Positions 1-7,743 of a stretch of DNA of 28,937 bases are shown here, piece by piece. Every line of letters begins with the position of its first letter. Within the stretch, counting starts at the first letter, position 1. The stretch is from assembly GCA_902465435.1 (NCBI GenBank), contig CABQNH010000023.1, positions 1 through 28,937 on the forward strand, read 5' to 3'. The position numbers were made by a program, and so were the translations under genes. A model generated the notes under the pieces. The model searched no databases, was not told where the DNA came from, and saw nothing but the letters and a program-made list of their open reading frames with translations. The DNA comes from an uncultured Eubacteriales bacterium (GTDB lineage: Bacteria; Bacillota; Clostridia; Oscillospirales; Oscillospiraceae).

Positions 1-162
1 CTCTGATTCACTAAGTTCTACCGTGCAGGTGTCCAACTTGCACTTGCAATTTGCGAACGCAATTTATTTGAATTTTTCCATAAAATGAAATGGACTCGCT
101 GAAAGAAAAATCGTCAAAATTGTTTTCCTGTTTTGACGGTTACGGACTTTATTGACAGTCTG
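1..162 (+). repeat. Terminator-flanked repeat, copy 1 (left part outside window)
   Basis: The last ~60 bases match the right ends of the copies at 9778-10031 and 10071-10324, including the blocks TTTTGACGGTTACGGAC and ATTGACAGTCTG. The central part (about 60-110) aligns only loosely with the other copies. The stretch 1-55 lacks the conserved GTCAAAAC block expected at this distance, so this copy is a longer or rearranged variant. It ends directly against the terminator hairpin of the thioredoxin-reductase gene at 163-193, the same arrangement as the other sites. The matching left-hand hairpin would lie outside the window and cannot be checked here. Confidence 0.8.
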
Positions 163-193
163 AAATCCGGGCGGCTCGATGGCCGCCTGGATT
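163..193 (-). terminator. Terminator hairpin of the trxB-like gene, abutting repeat copy 1
   Basis: The arms ATCCGGGCGGC (165-175) and GCCGCCTGGAT (182-192) pair with one G-U wobble around a TCGAT-side loop. On the minus strand the hairpin begins 3-4 bases after the TAA stop at 196-198 and is followed only by TTT before the repeat begins. The repeat therefore replaces what would normally be a longer T-run. Confidence 0.7.
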
Positions 194-195
194 CT

Positions 196-1119
196 TTATC
201 GCGCCGCGCCGATGAATTGTGCCGCATAATGCGCCGCGACCGCGCCGTCCGCCACAGCGCTCACAATCTGGCGCAGCGGTTTCCTTCGAACATCTCCGGC
301 GGCAAAAACGCCGGGAATGCTCGTTTGCGTTGTCTCATCGGCGAGAATATATCCCTGATCATCGAGCGCGACCGCGCCGCGCAAAAAGCCAGTCGCGGGC
401 GTTCTTCCAATGCTCACAAAGACGCCGTCGCAGGCAAGCTCCTCCTCCGCGCCGCTTATCGTGTGGCGAAGCTGCACCCCGCGCACCGCGTTCTCCCCCA
501 GAATTGCGGAAACGGTACCATTCCAGACAAGCGTTACATTAGACAACGCTTGCAGCGCCGCGGCGCTGCGCGACTCGGCACGCAGGCTTGCCCCACGATG
601 CACAAGATACACATGCTCCGCGAGTGTTGAAAGATATAGTGCATCCGAGACGGCTGCGTTTCCACCGCCAACCACAACCACGGTGCGTCCCCGATAGAAC
701 GCACCGTCGCAATGCGCACAATAATGCAGCCCGCGCCCCAGCAGCCGTCTTTCCTGCGCAACCTCCAGCCTTCTGGGATCCGCGCCGGTTGCAAGGATCA
801 CACTTCTCGCGCAAAACGTCTGCGATCTTGTAAAAACGCGCTTCTGCTCGCCGGAAATTGCAGTGTGCAGCACCTCGTCGTAAACTGTAACTGCGCCGAA
901 CCGCTCCGCCCCCTTCTGCATTGCAAGCCCGAGGGCCGCGCCGTCGACCCCCTCCGGAAAGCCGGGATAGTTTTCCACTCTGCCGGTCAGCGCCATTTGT
1001 CCTCCGGCGTATTGCCGCTCCAGCAGCAGGGCATGCAGTCCGCCGCGTGCCAAATAGAGCGCCGCCGTATATCCGGCTGCGCCGCCGCCAACGATAATCG
1101 TGTCAAAGCTGTCCTGCAT
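196..1119 (-). CDS. trxB: Thioredoxin reductase-like FAD/NAD(P)H oxidoreductase
   Basis: The 307-residue protein has the length and layout of low-molecular-weight thioredoxin reductases, which pass electrons from NADPH through FAD and a CxxC disulfide to thioredoxin. An N-terminal FAD-binding GGGAAGYTAA lies at about residues 11-20. The redox motif is CAHCDG, the second nucleotide-binding loop is GGGNAAV, and the C-terminal FAD motif is GVFAAGDVR. Most relatives have CATC or CAVC at the redox site. The NADPH 2'-phosphate motif HRRDxFRA of Escherichia coli TrxB reads HRGASLRA here, so one of the two adjacent arginines is missing and cofactor choice may differ. The start was chosen at the ATG preceded by AAAGGAGG six bases upstream. 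An in-frame TTG at 1227 also has a strong ribosome site and would add 36 residues. No thioredoxin gene is adjacent. A related AhpF-like or other flavin disulfide reductase role cannot be excluded. Confidence 0.8.
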   Translation of the reverse strand: MQDSFDTIIVGGGAAGYTAALYLARGGLHALLLERQYAGGQMALTGRVENYPGFPEGVDGAALGLAMQKGAERFGAVTVYDEVLHTAISGEQKRVFTRSQTFCARSVILATGADPRRLEVAQERRLLGRGLHYCAHCDGAFYRGRTVVVVGGGNAAVSDALYLSTLAEHVYLVHRGASLRAESRSAAALQALSNVTLVWNGTVSAILGENAVRGVQLRHTISGAEEELACDGVFVSIGRTPATGFLRGAVALDDQGYILADETTQTSIPGVFAAGDVRRKPLRQIVSAVADGAVAAHYAAQFIGAAR

Positions 1120-1390
1120 TTTTCTTCCTCCTTTCCTCTCAGTATGCCCAGCGGTGCGCATTTCAGTCTGCTGCACGGAAAACATTCCTTTTCCGTCGGG
1201 AGCAGTCCAAGTTTTTCCATACGGCAATGTGCCCTCCTCCTTTCCGCGATCCGCCCAAGCTCTGCCCCTGCCAAGCGGCATCATTCTGCCTCCGTTCTCC
1301 TGTTTTTCACAAAAACGTCAATGGGAACGCTGGTCTATTGCCAATCCGCTTCGAATATACTCTTTCAGGAGAACGAAACGAGGTGAGGCA
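1120..1390. promoter_or_regulatory. Divergent intergenic region between trxB-like and SSB-like genes
   Basis: This 271-bp region separates two divergent genes. On the minus strand there are two Shine-Dalgarno-like sites: AAAGGAGG at about 1126-1133, serving the chosen trxB start, and GGAAAGGAGGAGGG at about 1232-1245, just upstream of a TTG at 1227 in the same frame. On the plus strand a TATACT at 1356-1361 could be the -10 of the SSB-like gene, but no good -35 lies 16-18 bases upstream. No terminator or riboswitch was recognised. Confidence 0.4.
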
Positions 1391-2008
1391 ATGGAACATA
1401 CTGTAAACCACATCGAACTGCGAGGCATGCTGCACTCGCTGCCCGAATTTTCCCACGAGAACCACGGCCGTCGGTTCTACCGCTTTTATCTGGATGTTGA
1501 GCGGCTTTCCGGCACGGTCGATACCCTGCAGATCATTGCGTCAGAGACGCTGCTGAACGAAATGGATCTTTCCGGCGGTGACATGCTGCTGGTGGAGGGA
1601 CAGATTCGCTCCTTCAACAATCGGGGGCCCGCCGGACGCAAGCTGGTCATCTCCGTCTATGCCGAGTCGCTGGAAACGGGCTGTGCCGAGCCGTTCAATT
1701 ATGCAACGCTGACCGGCACAATCTGTAAGGAGCCGATCTATCGGCGCACGCCGCTCGGGCGCGAAATCTGCGATGTCATGCTCGCCGTGAACCGCGCCTA
1801 TCATCGAACGGACTATCTGCCATGCATCGCCTGGGGCAGAACGGCAGAGGCCATCGCCGATGCGCCGGTCGGAACGCGGATCACACTCTGCGGACGACTG
1901 CAAAGCAGGCAGTACATCAAAATTTTAGGCGAAAGCTCCGAGCGCCGAACCGCCTATGAAATTTCTGCAATATCCGCCGAAATTCTTTCCGATGCGCCGG
2001 AAGCATAG
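1391..2008 (+). CDS. SSB-like protein with two OB-fold domains
   Basis: The product has 205 residues. The C-terminal half (about residues 102-185) is clearly single-stranded-DNA-binding-protein-like, with a start like NYATLTGTI, then RRTPLGREICDVMLAVNR and DYLPCIAWG, matching the TPxGxxxxxxxxAvnR and WG core of SSB OB folds. The N-terminal half (about 5-95) repeats the same strand pattern (NHIELRGML, FYRFYLDVER, GDMLLVEGQIRSF) and is probably a second, more divergent OB fold. The acidic DDDIPF-type tail of housekeeping SSB is absent; the protein ends SDAPEA. It is therefore more likely an accessory SSB paralogue than the replication SSB. The start is the ATG preceded by GAGGTGAGG. The gene is monocistronic and ends in a terminator overlapping its stop codon. 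Confidence 0.75.
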   Translation: MEHTVNHIELRGMLHSLPEFSHENHGRRFYRFYLDVERLSGTVDTLQIIASETLLNEMDLSGGDMLLVEGQIRSFNNRGPAGRKLVISVYAESLETGCAEPFNYATLTGTICKEPIYRRTPLGREICDVMLAVNRAYHRTDYLPCIAWGRTAEAIADAPVGTRITLCGRLQSRQYIKILGESSERRTAYEISAISAEILSDAPEA

Positions 2009-2050
2009 AATTCGCCCGCTGCAAGAAATTGCGGCGGGCGAATTCTTTTC
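2007..2050 (+). terminator. Terminator of the SSB-like gene, left copy flanking repeat 2
   Basis: The arms GAATTCGCCCGC and GCGGGCGAATTC enclose a loop with core AAGAAATT and are followed by TTTT. The hairpin starts within the stop codon region of the upstream gene. An almost identical hairpin lies on the other side of the repeat at 2306-2349. Confidence 0.9.
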
Positions 2051-2305
2051 AGACTGTCAATCAAGTCCGTAACCGTCAAAACGAGAAAACACTTATGACG
2101 ATTTCCACTCTAAAAAATGCGTTCACTCCGTTTTGGAGAAGAATTCAAATAGGCTTGGTTTAGAATAGAAAGCTACCTATTGTTTTGACTTGCTTCGGAA
2201 CTCGCGCCCTACCGTACCTGTGTACGCCGACGGGCGCGAGTCTCCTTGCCTTCCGAACTTTCTTGATCGTCTGCCAGCGTGTCAAAAAGGTTTTTGGACA
2301 CGCTG
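2050..2305 (-). repeat. Terminator-flanked repeat, copy 2
   Basis: This copy is 256 bp and inverted relative to copies 1, 3 and 4. It contains every conserved block. The left end is CAGACTGTCAATCAAGTCCG, and GTCAAAAC pairs with a distal GTTTTGAC. There is a hairpin with 9-bp arms CTCGCGCCC/GGGCGCGAG, a GATCAAGAAAGT-type block near the other end, and a terminal hairpin CAGCGTGTC...GACACGCTG. The middle ~90 bp is AT-rich and diverged. It carries no convincing gene and lies between convergent genes. Confidence 0.9.
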
Positions 2306-2349
2306 AGAATTCGCCCGCTGCAATTTCTTGCGGCGGGCGAATTCTTTTT
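2306..2349 (-). terminator. Terminator of cls, right copy flanking repeat 2
   Basis: It has the same arms, GAATTCGCCCGC/GCGGGCGAATTC, as the hairpin at 2007-2050, followed by TTTTT on the plus strand. The loop core is AATTTCTT instead of AAGAAATT, which is its reverse complement, while the stem keeps the same T-G wobble orientation. It lies 4 bp from the cls stop codon and can serve cls on the minus strand. Confidence 0.85.
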
Positions 2350-2353
2350 CATA

Positions 2354-3877
2354 TTACATCAAGGGGGAGAAAATGCGCAGAATAGACCGTGCAAGGCGCA
2401 GATACCAAGGCGTCGCCATACAATCCTGATAGCTCACCTCGCGGCACTGCAGAAACGTTTCCTCAAAATCGTCGTGGATCTGTGCGATGCAGTCGGCATC
2501 ATAGAGCCAAACGCCGTTTTCAAAATGCAGATACAGGCTGCGGAAGTCCAGATTGACCGTTCCCACCACGGCAAGCGAGTCATCCGTGAGGAACACCTTC
2601 GAGTGAATAAATCCGGGCTGATATTCAAAAATCCGAACGCCAGCCTCCACAAGCGGAATATAATACGCCCGGGTCATCAGGTGCACATAGTCCTTATCTC
2701 CCATGGATGGCGTAATGATCCGAACGTCCACGCCGGACTTTGCCGCGATCGACAGCGTCTCGATCAGCAAATCGTCAATGATCAGATACGGCGTCATGAT
2801 ATAAACCCGCCGCTTCGCCTTATTGATCAAGTTCATGTAGACCGTTCTTGTAATGGTTTCGTTGTCCAGCGGACTATCCGCGAACGGCTGCACATAGCCG
2901 GATGCCGCAGGCTCGGACAGCTTCACCGGCACAAAGACCTGCTCCTTTTCCCCGGAAATATAATTCCACATGGAAAGGAACATAACGGTCAGCGACCAAA
3001 CCGCCTCGCCGCGCAGCATCAGGCCGCAGTCCTTCCAGTGGCCGCAGCCGCGGTCGCGGCGGTTAATATATTCGTCATTGAGGTTGATGCCGCCGGTAAA
3101 GCCAACCTTCCCATCGATGAGCATCAGCTTCCGATGGTCGCGGTTATTCAGGCGCGAGGACAGCACCGGCACATAGGGGTTAAACACGCAGACCCGGATC
3201 CCGTAGGAGCGGAGCAGCTTATCATAGCCGCGCGGCAACTTCTCGATGCAGCCGAAGTCGTCGTAAATCAGGCGCACATCCACCCCTTGCGCAATCTTTT
3301 CACGCAGAATTTCAATGATCGGGTCAAACATGACGCCGGGGCTGATAATAAAGTATTCCAGAAAAATCGTCTTTTCCGCCTTGGAAAGCTCCTGCTTCAT
3401 CCGCTCAAAGCAGCTTTCGCCGGAGGGAAAATAAACCGTCTGCGTATTGCAGTACACCGGGAAATCTGCCGCAAGCAAATACTGCGACTGCACCGCCGCA
3501 TCGGCATCCTCCCGCACAAGCTGACGGGAGATCTCCTCATCCGGGATCAAATTGCTCCGCAGCGTGCGCTGCACGGACGCCATCTTGCGCTTCAGACGCG
3601 CCGAAAGGCGATTGCCTCCAAACAGGGCATAGAGCACGATCCCGAACACCGGAAGCGCCAGGATTGGAAGGATCCACGCGATCTTATAGGAAGGGTTCAC
3701 ATTGCGCGACAGGATAAACAGCGTGGTCGACCATGCAAGCAGCGTAATGACCAGTTCGATCCAGCGGTACTGTGCGGAGAGCCAATAAACACCGAGATAA
3801 ACAAAGGCAAACTGCAGCAGAATACAAAGGGATACCACAATCGTTCGCTTTGTCAAAAAATTGATGATTTTCTTCAT
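2354..3877 (-). CDS. cls: Cardiolipin synthase (phospholipase D family)
   Basis: This 507-residue membrane enzyme has the usual length of bacterial cardiolipin synthases, which condense phosphatidylglycerol molecules into cardiolipin and glycerol. Two to three hydrophobic segments lie at about residues 12-34, 38-57 and 66-86. Two HKD active-site motifs follow: HRKLMLID (His248) with downstream GGINLNDEY, and HSKVFLTD (about residue 425) with GTVNLDFRS. The start MKKIINFLTK was chosen because GGGAGGCGGGG lies just upstream; an open frame continues further 5' but runs through the promoter. The gene is divergent from uvrA and convergent with the SSB-like gene. Transcription probably ends at the hairpin 2306-2349. 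Confidence 0.93.
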   Translation of the reverse strand: MKKIINFLTKRTIVVSLCILLQFAFVYLGVYWLSAQYRWIELVITLLAWSTTLFILSRNVNPSYKIAWILPILALPVFGIVLYALFGGNRLSARLKRKMASVQRTLRSNLIPDEEISRQLVREDADAAVQSQYLLAADFPVYCNTQTVYFPSGESCFERMKQELSKAEKTIFLEYFIISPGVMFDPIIEILREKIAQGVDVRLIYDDFGCIEKLPRGYDKLLRSYGIRVCVFNPYVPVLSSRLNNRDHRKLMLIDGKVGFTGGINLNDEYINRRDRGCGHWKDCGLMLRGEAVWSLTVMFLSMWNYISGEKEQVFVPVKLSEPAASGYVQPFADSPLDNETITRTVYMNLINKAKRRVYIMTPYLIIDDLLIETLSIAAKSGVDVRIITPSMGDKDYVHLMTRAYYIPLVEAGVRIFEYQPGFIHSKVFLTDDSLAVVGTVNLDFRSLYLHFENGVWLYDADCIAQIHDDFEETFLQCREVSYQDCMATPWYLRLARSILRIFSPLM

Positions 3878-3908
3878 TGCCCCGCCTCCCATCTGCGAAT
3901 TATCATAT

Positions 3909-3935
3909 ATATTAGCACAATTCTGCAAATATACA
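3909..3935 (-). promoter_or_regulatory. Putative cls promoter
   Basis: On the minus strand an extended -10, TGCTAATAT, occupies 3909-3917. A TTGTTG-like -35 lies about 19 bases upstream, which is a long spacer. It is some 30 bases upstream of the cls start codon. Confidence 0.4.
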
Positions 3936-4130
3936 ACAACAAAACGGGAACAAAATGTCGTTTTGGGAAAAAATCCGTCGTTTTTCCTGCGCGAGACCAT
4001 GTTCCATCTTCCACGGTCATTTTTTCAATTCTGTCCGAATTCGCGGTAAATATACCGCAGGCCGCCATCCGCCGGAGCGCCTCGGCCGCAAAATATCAGT
4101 TGGAAACAAAAGATTCCCCGCAATTTGCTG

Positions 4131-4159
4131 TTGTGCAACCGAACGTGTTGTGCTATAAT
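4131..4159 (+). promoter_or_regulatory. uvrA operon promoter
   Basis: TTGTGC at 4131-4136 and TATAAT at 4154-4159 are separated by 17 bp. The -10 is preceded by TGC, giving an extended -10. Predicted transcription starts near 4166, about 40 bases before the uvrA ATG. Confidence 0.75.
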
Positions 4160-4167
4160 ATCATAAT

Positions 4168-4181
4168 CAAACATTTGTTTT
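4168..4181 (+). promoter_or_regulatory. LexA-like SOS box upstream of uvrA
   Basis: The sequence CAAACATTTGTTTT matches 11 of 14 positions of the Bacillus-type LexA (DinR) consensus CGAACRNRYGTTYG as I recall it, and it is palindromic (AAAC/GTTT). It lies just downstream of the -10 and over the predicted start, where a repressor would block transcription. SOS control of uvrA and uvrB is common in Bacillota. The mismatches are at the outer G positions and one spacer base, so this is a candidate only. Confidence 0.45.
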
Positions 4182-4204
4182 ATTTTGTTTCCAAAGGGGT
4201 TACT

Positions 4205-7096
4205 ATGAGAGATACCATTTTTGTTAAGGGTGCAAGAGAAAACAACCTGAAAAACATCGACGTCAAGATCCCGCGCGATGCCTTTGTGGTCGTGACGGGA
4301 CTTTCCGGCTCCGGCAAATCGTCCCTCGCGTTCGATACAATCTATGCCGAGGGGCAGCGGCGCTATGTTGAGTCGCTGTCCTCCTATGCGCGGCAGTTTT
4401 TGGGGCAGATGGACAAGCCGGATGTAGACTATATCGAGGGGCTTTCCCCCGCCATTTCCATCGACCAGAAAACGACCTCGAAAAACCCGCGCTCCACAGT
4501 CGGAACGGTCACGGAGATCTATGATTATCTGCGTTTGCTCTGGGCGCGTGTCGGTACGCCGCACTGTCCCAAGTGCGGCAGGGAAATCCGCAAGCAGACG
4601 GTCGATCAGATTGTGGATAAGGTGCTGTCCATGCCGGAGGGCACAAAGTTTCAGGTGCTTGCTCCGGTCATTCGCGCAAAAAAGGGCGAGCACGCAAAGG
4701 TTTTGGAAGATGCGCGGCGCGCGGGCTTCGTGCGCGTGCGCGTGGACGGGAACCTTTACGATCTGAGCGAGGAGATCAAGCTGGAAAAGAACAAGAAGCA
4801 CACCATCGAGCTGATCGTTGACCGCCTTGTCCTGCGCGGCGACCTTACGCGCCGCCTGACGGACTCCATAGAGACCGCCTGCAATCACGCCGGCGGGCTC
4901 GTCATTATCCACCTGCCGGAAACCGACGAGGAACAGCTGTATTCCCTGAACTACGCCTGCGACGACTGCGGCGTTTCCATGCCGGAGCTTTCCCCGCGCA
5001 TGTTCTCCTTTAACAGCCCGTTCGGTGCCTGCCCGCAGTGCACCGGCCTGGGCTTCCAGCTCAAGGCGGACGCCTCGCTCGTTATTCCGAATCCGGATCT
5101 CTCCATCTATGACGGCGGCATTCAAGCCTCCGGCTGGGGCAACGTGCGCAACGACTCGATCTCGCGGATGTACTTTGACGCACTCTCGCAGGAATATCAC
5201 TTCAGCCTGACCGAGCCGATCCGTAAGCTGCCGAAGGATGCGCTGGATGTCATTCTTTACGGCACAAGAGGCCGGAAGCTTCAGCTTCATTATGACCGTG
5301 GAAATGGGCGCGGCACACTGGAACAGGCGTTTGAGGGCATTCTTCCCAATTTGGAACGCCGTTACCGGGAAACGCAGTCGGACGCCATGCGCAAGGAGCT
5401 GGAAGAATACATGGCCGCGCTTCCCTGTCCCGCCTGCGGCGGCAACCGCCTTTCAGACATCTCCGCCAACGTGACGGTCGGCGGTCTGTCGATTACGGAT
5501 TTCTGCAAGCTTCCGGTCACACAGGCGCTCCATTTCATGGAGGAGCTGCAGCTTTCCGGCAATCAGGCGCGAATTGCAGAGCAGATCCTGAAGGAGATCC
5601 GCTCACGGCTCGGCTTCCTTGCCTCCGTCGGTCTGCAGTATCTGACGCTTGCGCGCGCCGCAGGCACGCTTTCCGGCGGCGAAGCGCAGCGCATTCGCCT
5701 TGCCACGCAGATCGGTGCCAGCCTCATGGGCGTGCTTTATATTCTGGACGAGCCGTCCATCGGTCTGCACCAGCGCGATAACGACAAGCTGCTTGCGACC
5801 CTAAAGCACCTGCGCGATCTCGGCAACACACTCATTGTCGTCGAGCACGACGAAGACACCATGCGCGCCGCCGACCATATCATTGACATCGGCCCCGGGG
5901 CAGGCGTCCACGGCGGCGAGCTGGTTGCGCAGGGCAGCATTGACGATATCATTTCCAGTGAGCGCTCGCTTACCGGGCAGTACCTTTCCGGCAAGCGAAA
6001 AATTCCGATTCCGGAAACGCGCCGTAAGGGAAACGGGCATCTGCTTCGCGTCTGCGGCTGTCAGGAAAACAACCTGCAAAATATCGACGTAGAAATCCCC
6101 CTCGGCACCTTCACCTGTGTGACCGGCGTCTCCGGCTCCGGGAAATCCAGCCTTGTGAACGAGATCATTTATAAAAAGCTTGCCTGCGCACTCAACCACG
6201 CGCGCATCCGCCCGGGAAAGCACGACCGGGTCGAGGGCACGGAGTACCTTGACAAGGTCATTTGTATCGATCAAAGCCCGATCGGCAAAACGCCGCGCTC
6301 CAACCCGGCAACCTATACCGGACTGTTTTCCGACATTCGTGACTTGTTTGCCTCCACGCAGGACGCCAAGCTTCGCGGCTACGGCCCCGGCCGTTTCTCC
6401 TTTAACGTCAAGGGCGGCCGCTGCGAGGCCTGCTGCGGCGACGGCCTTCTCAAAATCGAGATGCATTTCCTTCCGGATGTTTACGTTCCCTGTGACGTCT
6501 GCCACGGTAAGCGCTACAGCCGCGAAACGCTGGAGGTGCTTTATAAAGGAAAATCCATTGCAGACGTACTGGATATGACCGCCGATGAGGCATTGGAGTT
6601 TTTTGAAAATCTGCCGAAGATCCGCGACCGCGTAGCCACACTTGTGGATGTCGGACTTGGTTATATCAAGTTGGGGCAGGCATCGACCACACTCTCCGGC
6701 GGCGAGGCGCAGCGCGTCAAGCTGGCGACGGAGCTTTCCCGCCGCTCGACCGGCTCGACCATCTATATTTTAGACGAGCCGACCACCGGCCTTCATATGT
6801 ACGATGTGCATAAGCTTGTAAAAATTCTGCATATGCTGGTGGACGCCGGAAACACCGTTCTGGTAATCGAGCATAACTTAGACGTCATTAAAACCGCCGA
6901 TCACATTATTGATCTCGGCCCCGAGGGCGGCGACGGCGGCGGCACGATCGTTGCCGTCGGCACGCCGGAGGAAATTGCCGATTGCCCCGCCTCCTACACG
7001 GGACAGTATCTTAGGAAAATGCTGAAAGGAGGAAGCACATGGACGAAAAATCCATCCATGCAGGACACCGGCAGCGGCTCAAGCAGCGCTACCTGA
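4205..7096 (+). CDS. uvrA: Excinuclease ABC subunit A
   Basis: The 963-residue protein is the damage-recognition ATPase of nucleotide excision repair, acting with UvrB and UvrC. Two ABC modules are visible. Module one has Walker A GLSGSGKSS (residues 32-40), a zinc-binding CPKCG segment and signature LSGGEAQRIRLA. Module two has Walker A GVSGSGKSS, the zinc-finger pattern CEACCGDG...CDVCHG and signature LSGGEAQRVKLA, followed by Walker B ILDEPTTGLH. The ATG follows AAAGGGG. An uninterrupted frame continues about 640 codons upstream, but that is antisense to cls and not coding. The last 19 codons overlap the start of radC by 58 bp, giving a short low-complexity tail (GSGSSSAT) beyond the usual UvrA end. 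It is the first gene of an operon with radC and uvrB. Confidence 0.97.
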   Translation: MRDTIFVKGARENNLKNIDVKIPRDAFVVVTGLSGSGKSSLAFDTIYAEGQRRYVESLSSYARQFLGQMDKPDVDYIEGLSPAISIDQKTTSKNPRSTVGTVTEIYDYLRLLWARVGTPHCPKCGREIRKQTVDQIVDKVLSMPEGTKFQVLAPVIRAKKGEHAKVLEDARRAGFVRVRVDGNLYDLSEEIKLEKNKKHTIELIVDRLVLRGDLTRRLTDSIETACNHAGGLVIIHLPETDEEQLYSLNYACDDCGVSMPELSPRMFSFNSPFGACPQCTGLGFQLKADASLVIPNPDLSIYDGGIQASGWGNVRNDSISRMYFDALSQEYHFSLTEPIRKLPKDALDVILYGTRGRKLQLHYDRGNGRGTLEQAFEGILPNLERRYRETQSDAMRKELEEYMAALPCPACGGNRLSDISANVTVGGLSITDFCKLPVTQALHFMEELQLSGNQARIAEQILKEIRSRLGFLASVGLQYLTLARAAGTLSGGEAQRIRLATQIGASLMGVLYILDEPSIGLHQRDNDKLLATLKHLRDLGNTLIVVEHDEDTMRAADHIIDIGPGAGVHGGELVAQGSIDDIISSERSLTGQYLSGKRKIPIPETRRKGNGHLLRVCGCQENNLQNIDVEIPLGTFTCVTGVSGSGKSSLVNEIIYKKLACALNHARIRPGKHDRVEGTEYLDKVICIDQSPIGKTPRSNPATYTGLFSDIRDLFASTQDAKLRGYGPGRFSFNVKGGRCEACCGDGLLKIEMHFLPDVYVPCDVCHGKRYSRETLEVLYKGKSIADVLDMTADEALEFFENLPKIRDRVATLVDVGLGYIKLGQASTTLSGGEAQRVKLATELSRRSTGSTIYILDEPTTGLHMYDVHKLVKILHMLVDAGNTVLVIEHNLDVIKTADHIIDLGPEGGDGGGTIVAVGTPEEIADCPASYTGQYLRKMLKGGSTWTKNPSMQDTGSGSSSAT

Positions 7097-7743
7097 GCGG
7101 TGGACTTGACTCCTTTGACGACGTCAACGTGCTGGAGCTGCTTCTGACCTTCGGCACGCCGCGCCGCGACTGCAACGAGGCGGCGCATGCGCTGCTCGCA
7201 CAGTTCGGTTCGCTGTCCGGCGTTCTGGAAGCGCCGGTCGAGGCGGTTAGCAAAATCCCCGGCGTTTCGGAGCATGCCGCGATCCTTCTTCATCTTGTAA
7301 CGGACGTCTGCCGCCGTCACCTGATCGATCGCGCAAAGATGAACGACGTGCTCACTACGGTCGATGCCTGCGGCAATTACCTTGTCCCGTTCTTTTACGG
7401 CCTGCGGAACGAAGCGGTATATCTTCTGAGTCTGGATGCAAAATGCAAGGTGCTCGCCTGTCACCTGATCGGCGACGGCGCTGTAAATTCCGCCAACGTG
7501 CCGATCCGAAAAATCGTGGAAAAGGCGCTGGCTGTCAACGCGACCTCCGTCATTCTTGCGCATAATCACCCGTCCGGCATTGCCGTTCCCTCCCGCGACG
7601 ACATTGCCGCAACGGAAAAGCTGCGCGCCGCGCTCGATGCCGTCGGAATCGTTTTGGTCGACCATATTATCGTTGCCGACGAGGATTTTGTCTCGCTTTC
7701 CCAAAGCGGCTATGGAAGGAGCAGTCAATATGGATCATTTTGA
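7039..7743 (+). CDS. radC: RadC/JAB-domain family protein
   Basis: The product has 234 residues. The N-terminal half resembles a helix-hairpin-helix region (LLTFGTPRRDCNEAAHALL, then KIPGVSEHAA). The C-terminal half is the RadC JAMM metalloprotease-like domain, with HNHPSG and PSRDD forming the HxHPSGxxxPSxxD metal site. The biochemical role of RadC is unsettled; the old link to DNA repair in Escherichia coli was withdrawn. Its placement between uvrA and uvrB here still suggests a DNA-repair context, though that is only inference. The start lies inside uvrA with an ideal GAAAGGAGG ribosome site, so translation is independent of the uvrA stop. The 3' end overlaps uvrB by 14 bp. Confidence 0.9.
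   Translation: MDEKSIHAGHRQRLKQRYLSGGLDSFDDVNVLELLLTFGTPRRDCNEAAHALLAQFGSLSGVLEAPVEAVSKIPGVSEHAAILLHLVTDVCRRHLIDRAKMNDVLTTVDACGNYLVPFFYGLRNEAVYLLSLDAKCKVLACHLIGDGAVNSANVPIRKIVEKALAVNATSVILAHNHPSGIAVPSRDDIAATEKLRAALDAVGIVLVDHIIVADEDFVSLSQSGYGRSSQYGSF

Noticed and set aside
1213..1228. A 16-bp sequence shared with 23833-23848 (ATTGCCGTATGGAAAA on the minus strand)
   Set aside because: The contexts differ: one is the trxB leader and the other is a promoter/start codon. No wider similarity exists, so chance is the simplest explanation, though I note it.
2279..4204. Open frame of about 640 codons running into uvrA from upstream
   Set aside because: It is antisense to cls, begins in repeat copy 2 and has no protein-family features. 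uvrA begins at its normal start with its own promoter and ribosome site.
4025..5290. Long minus-strand open frame (421 codons) across uvrA
   Set aside because: It is a shadow of uvrA codon usage with no recognisable motifs, and it overlaps the uvrA promoter.
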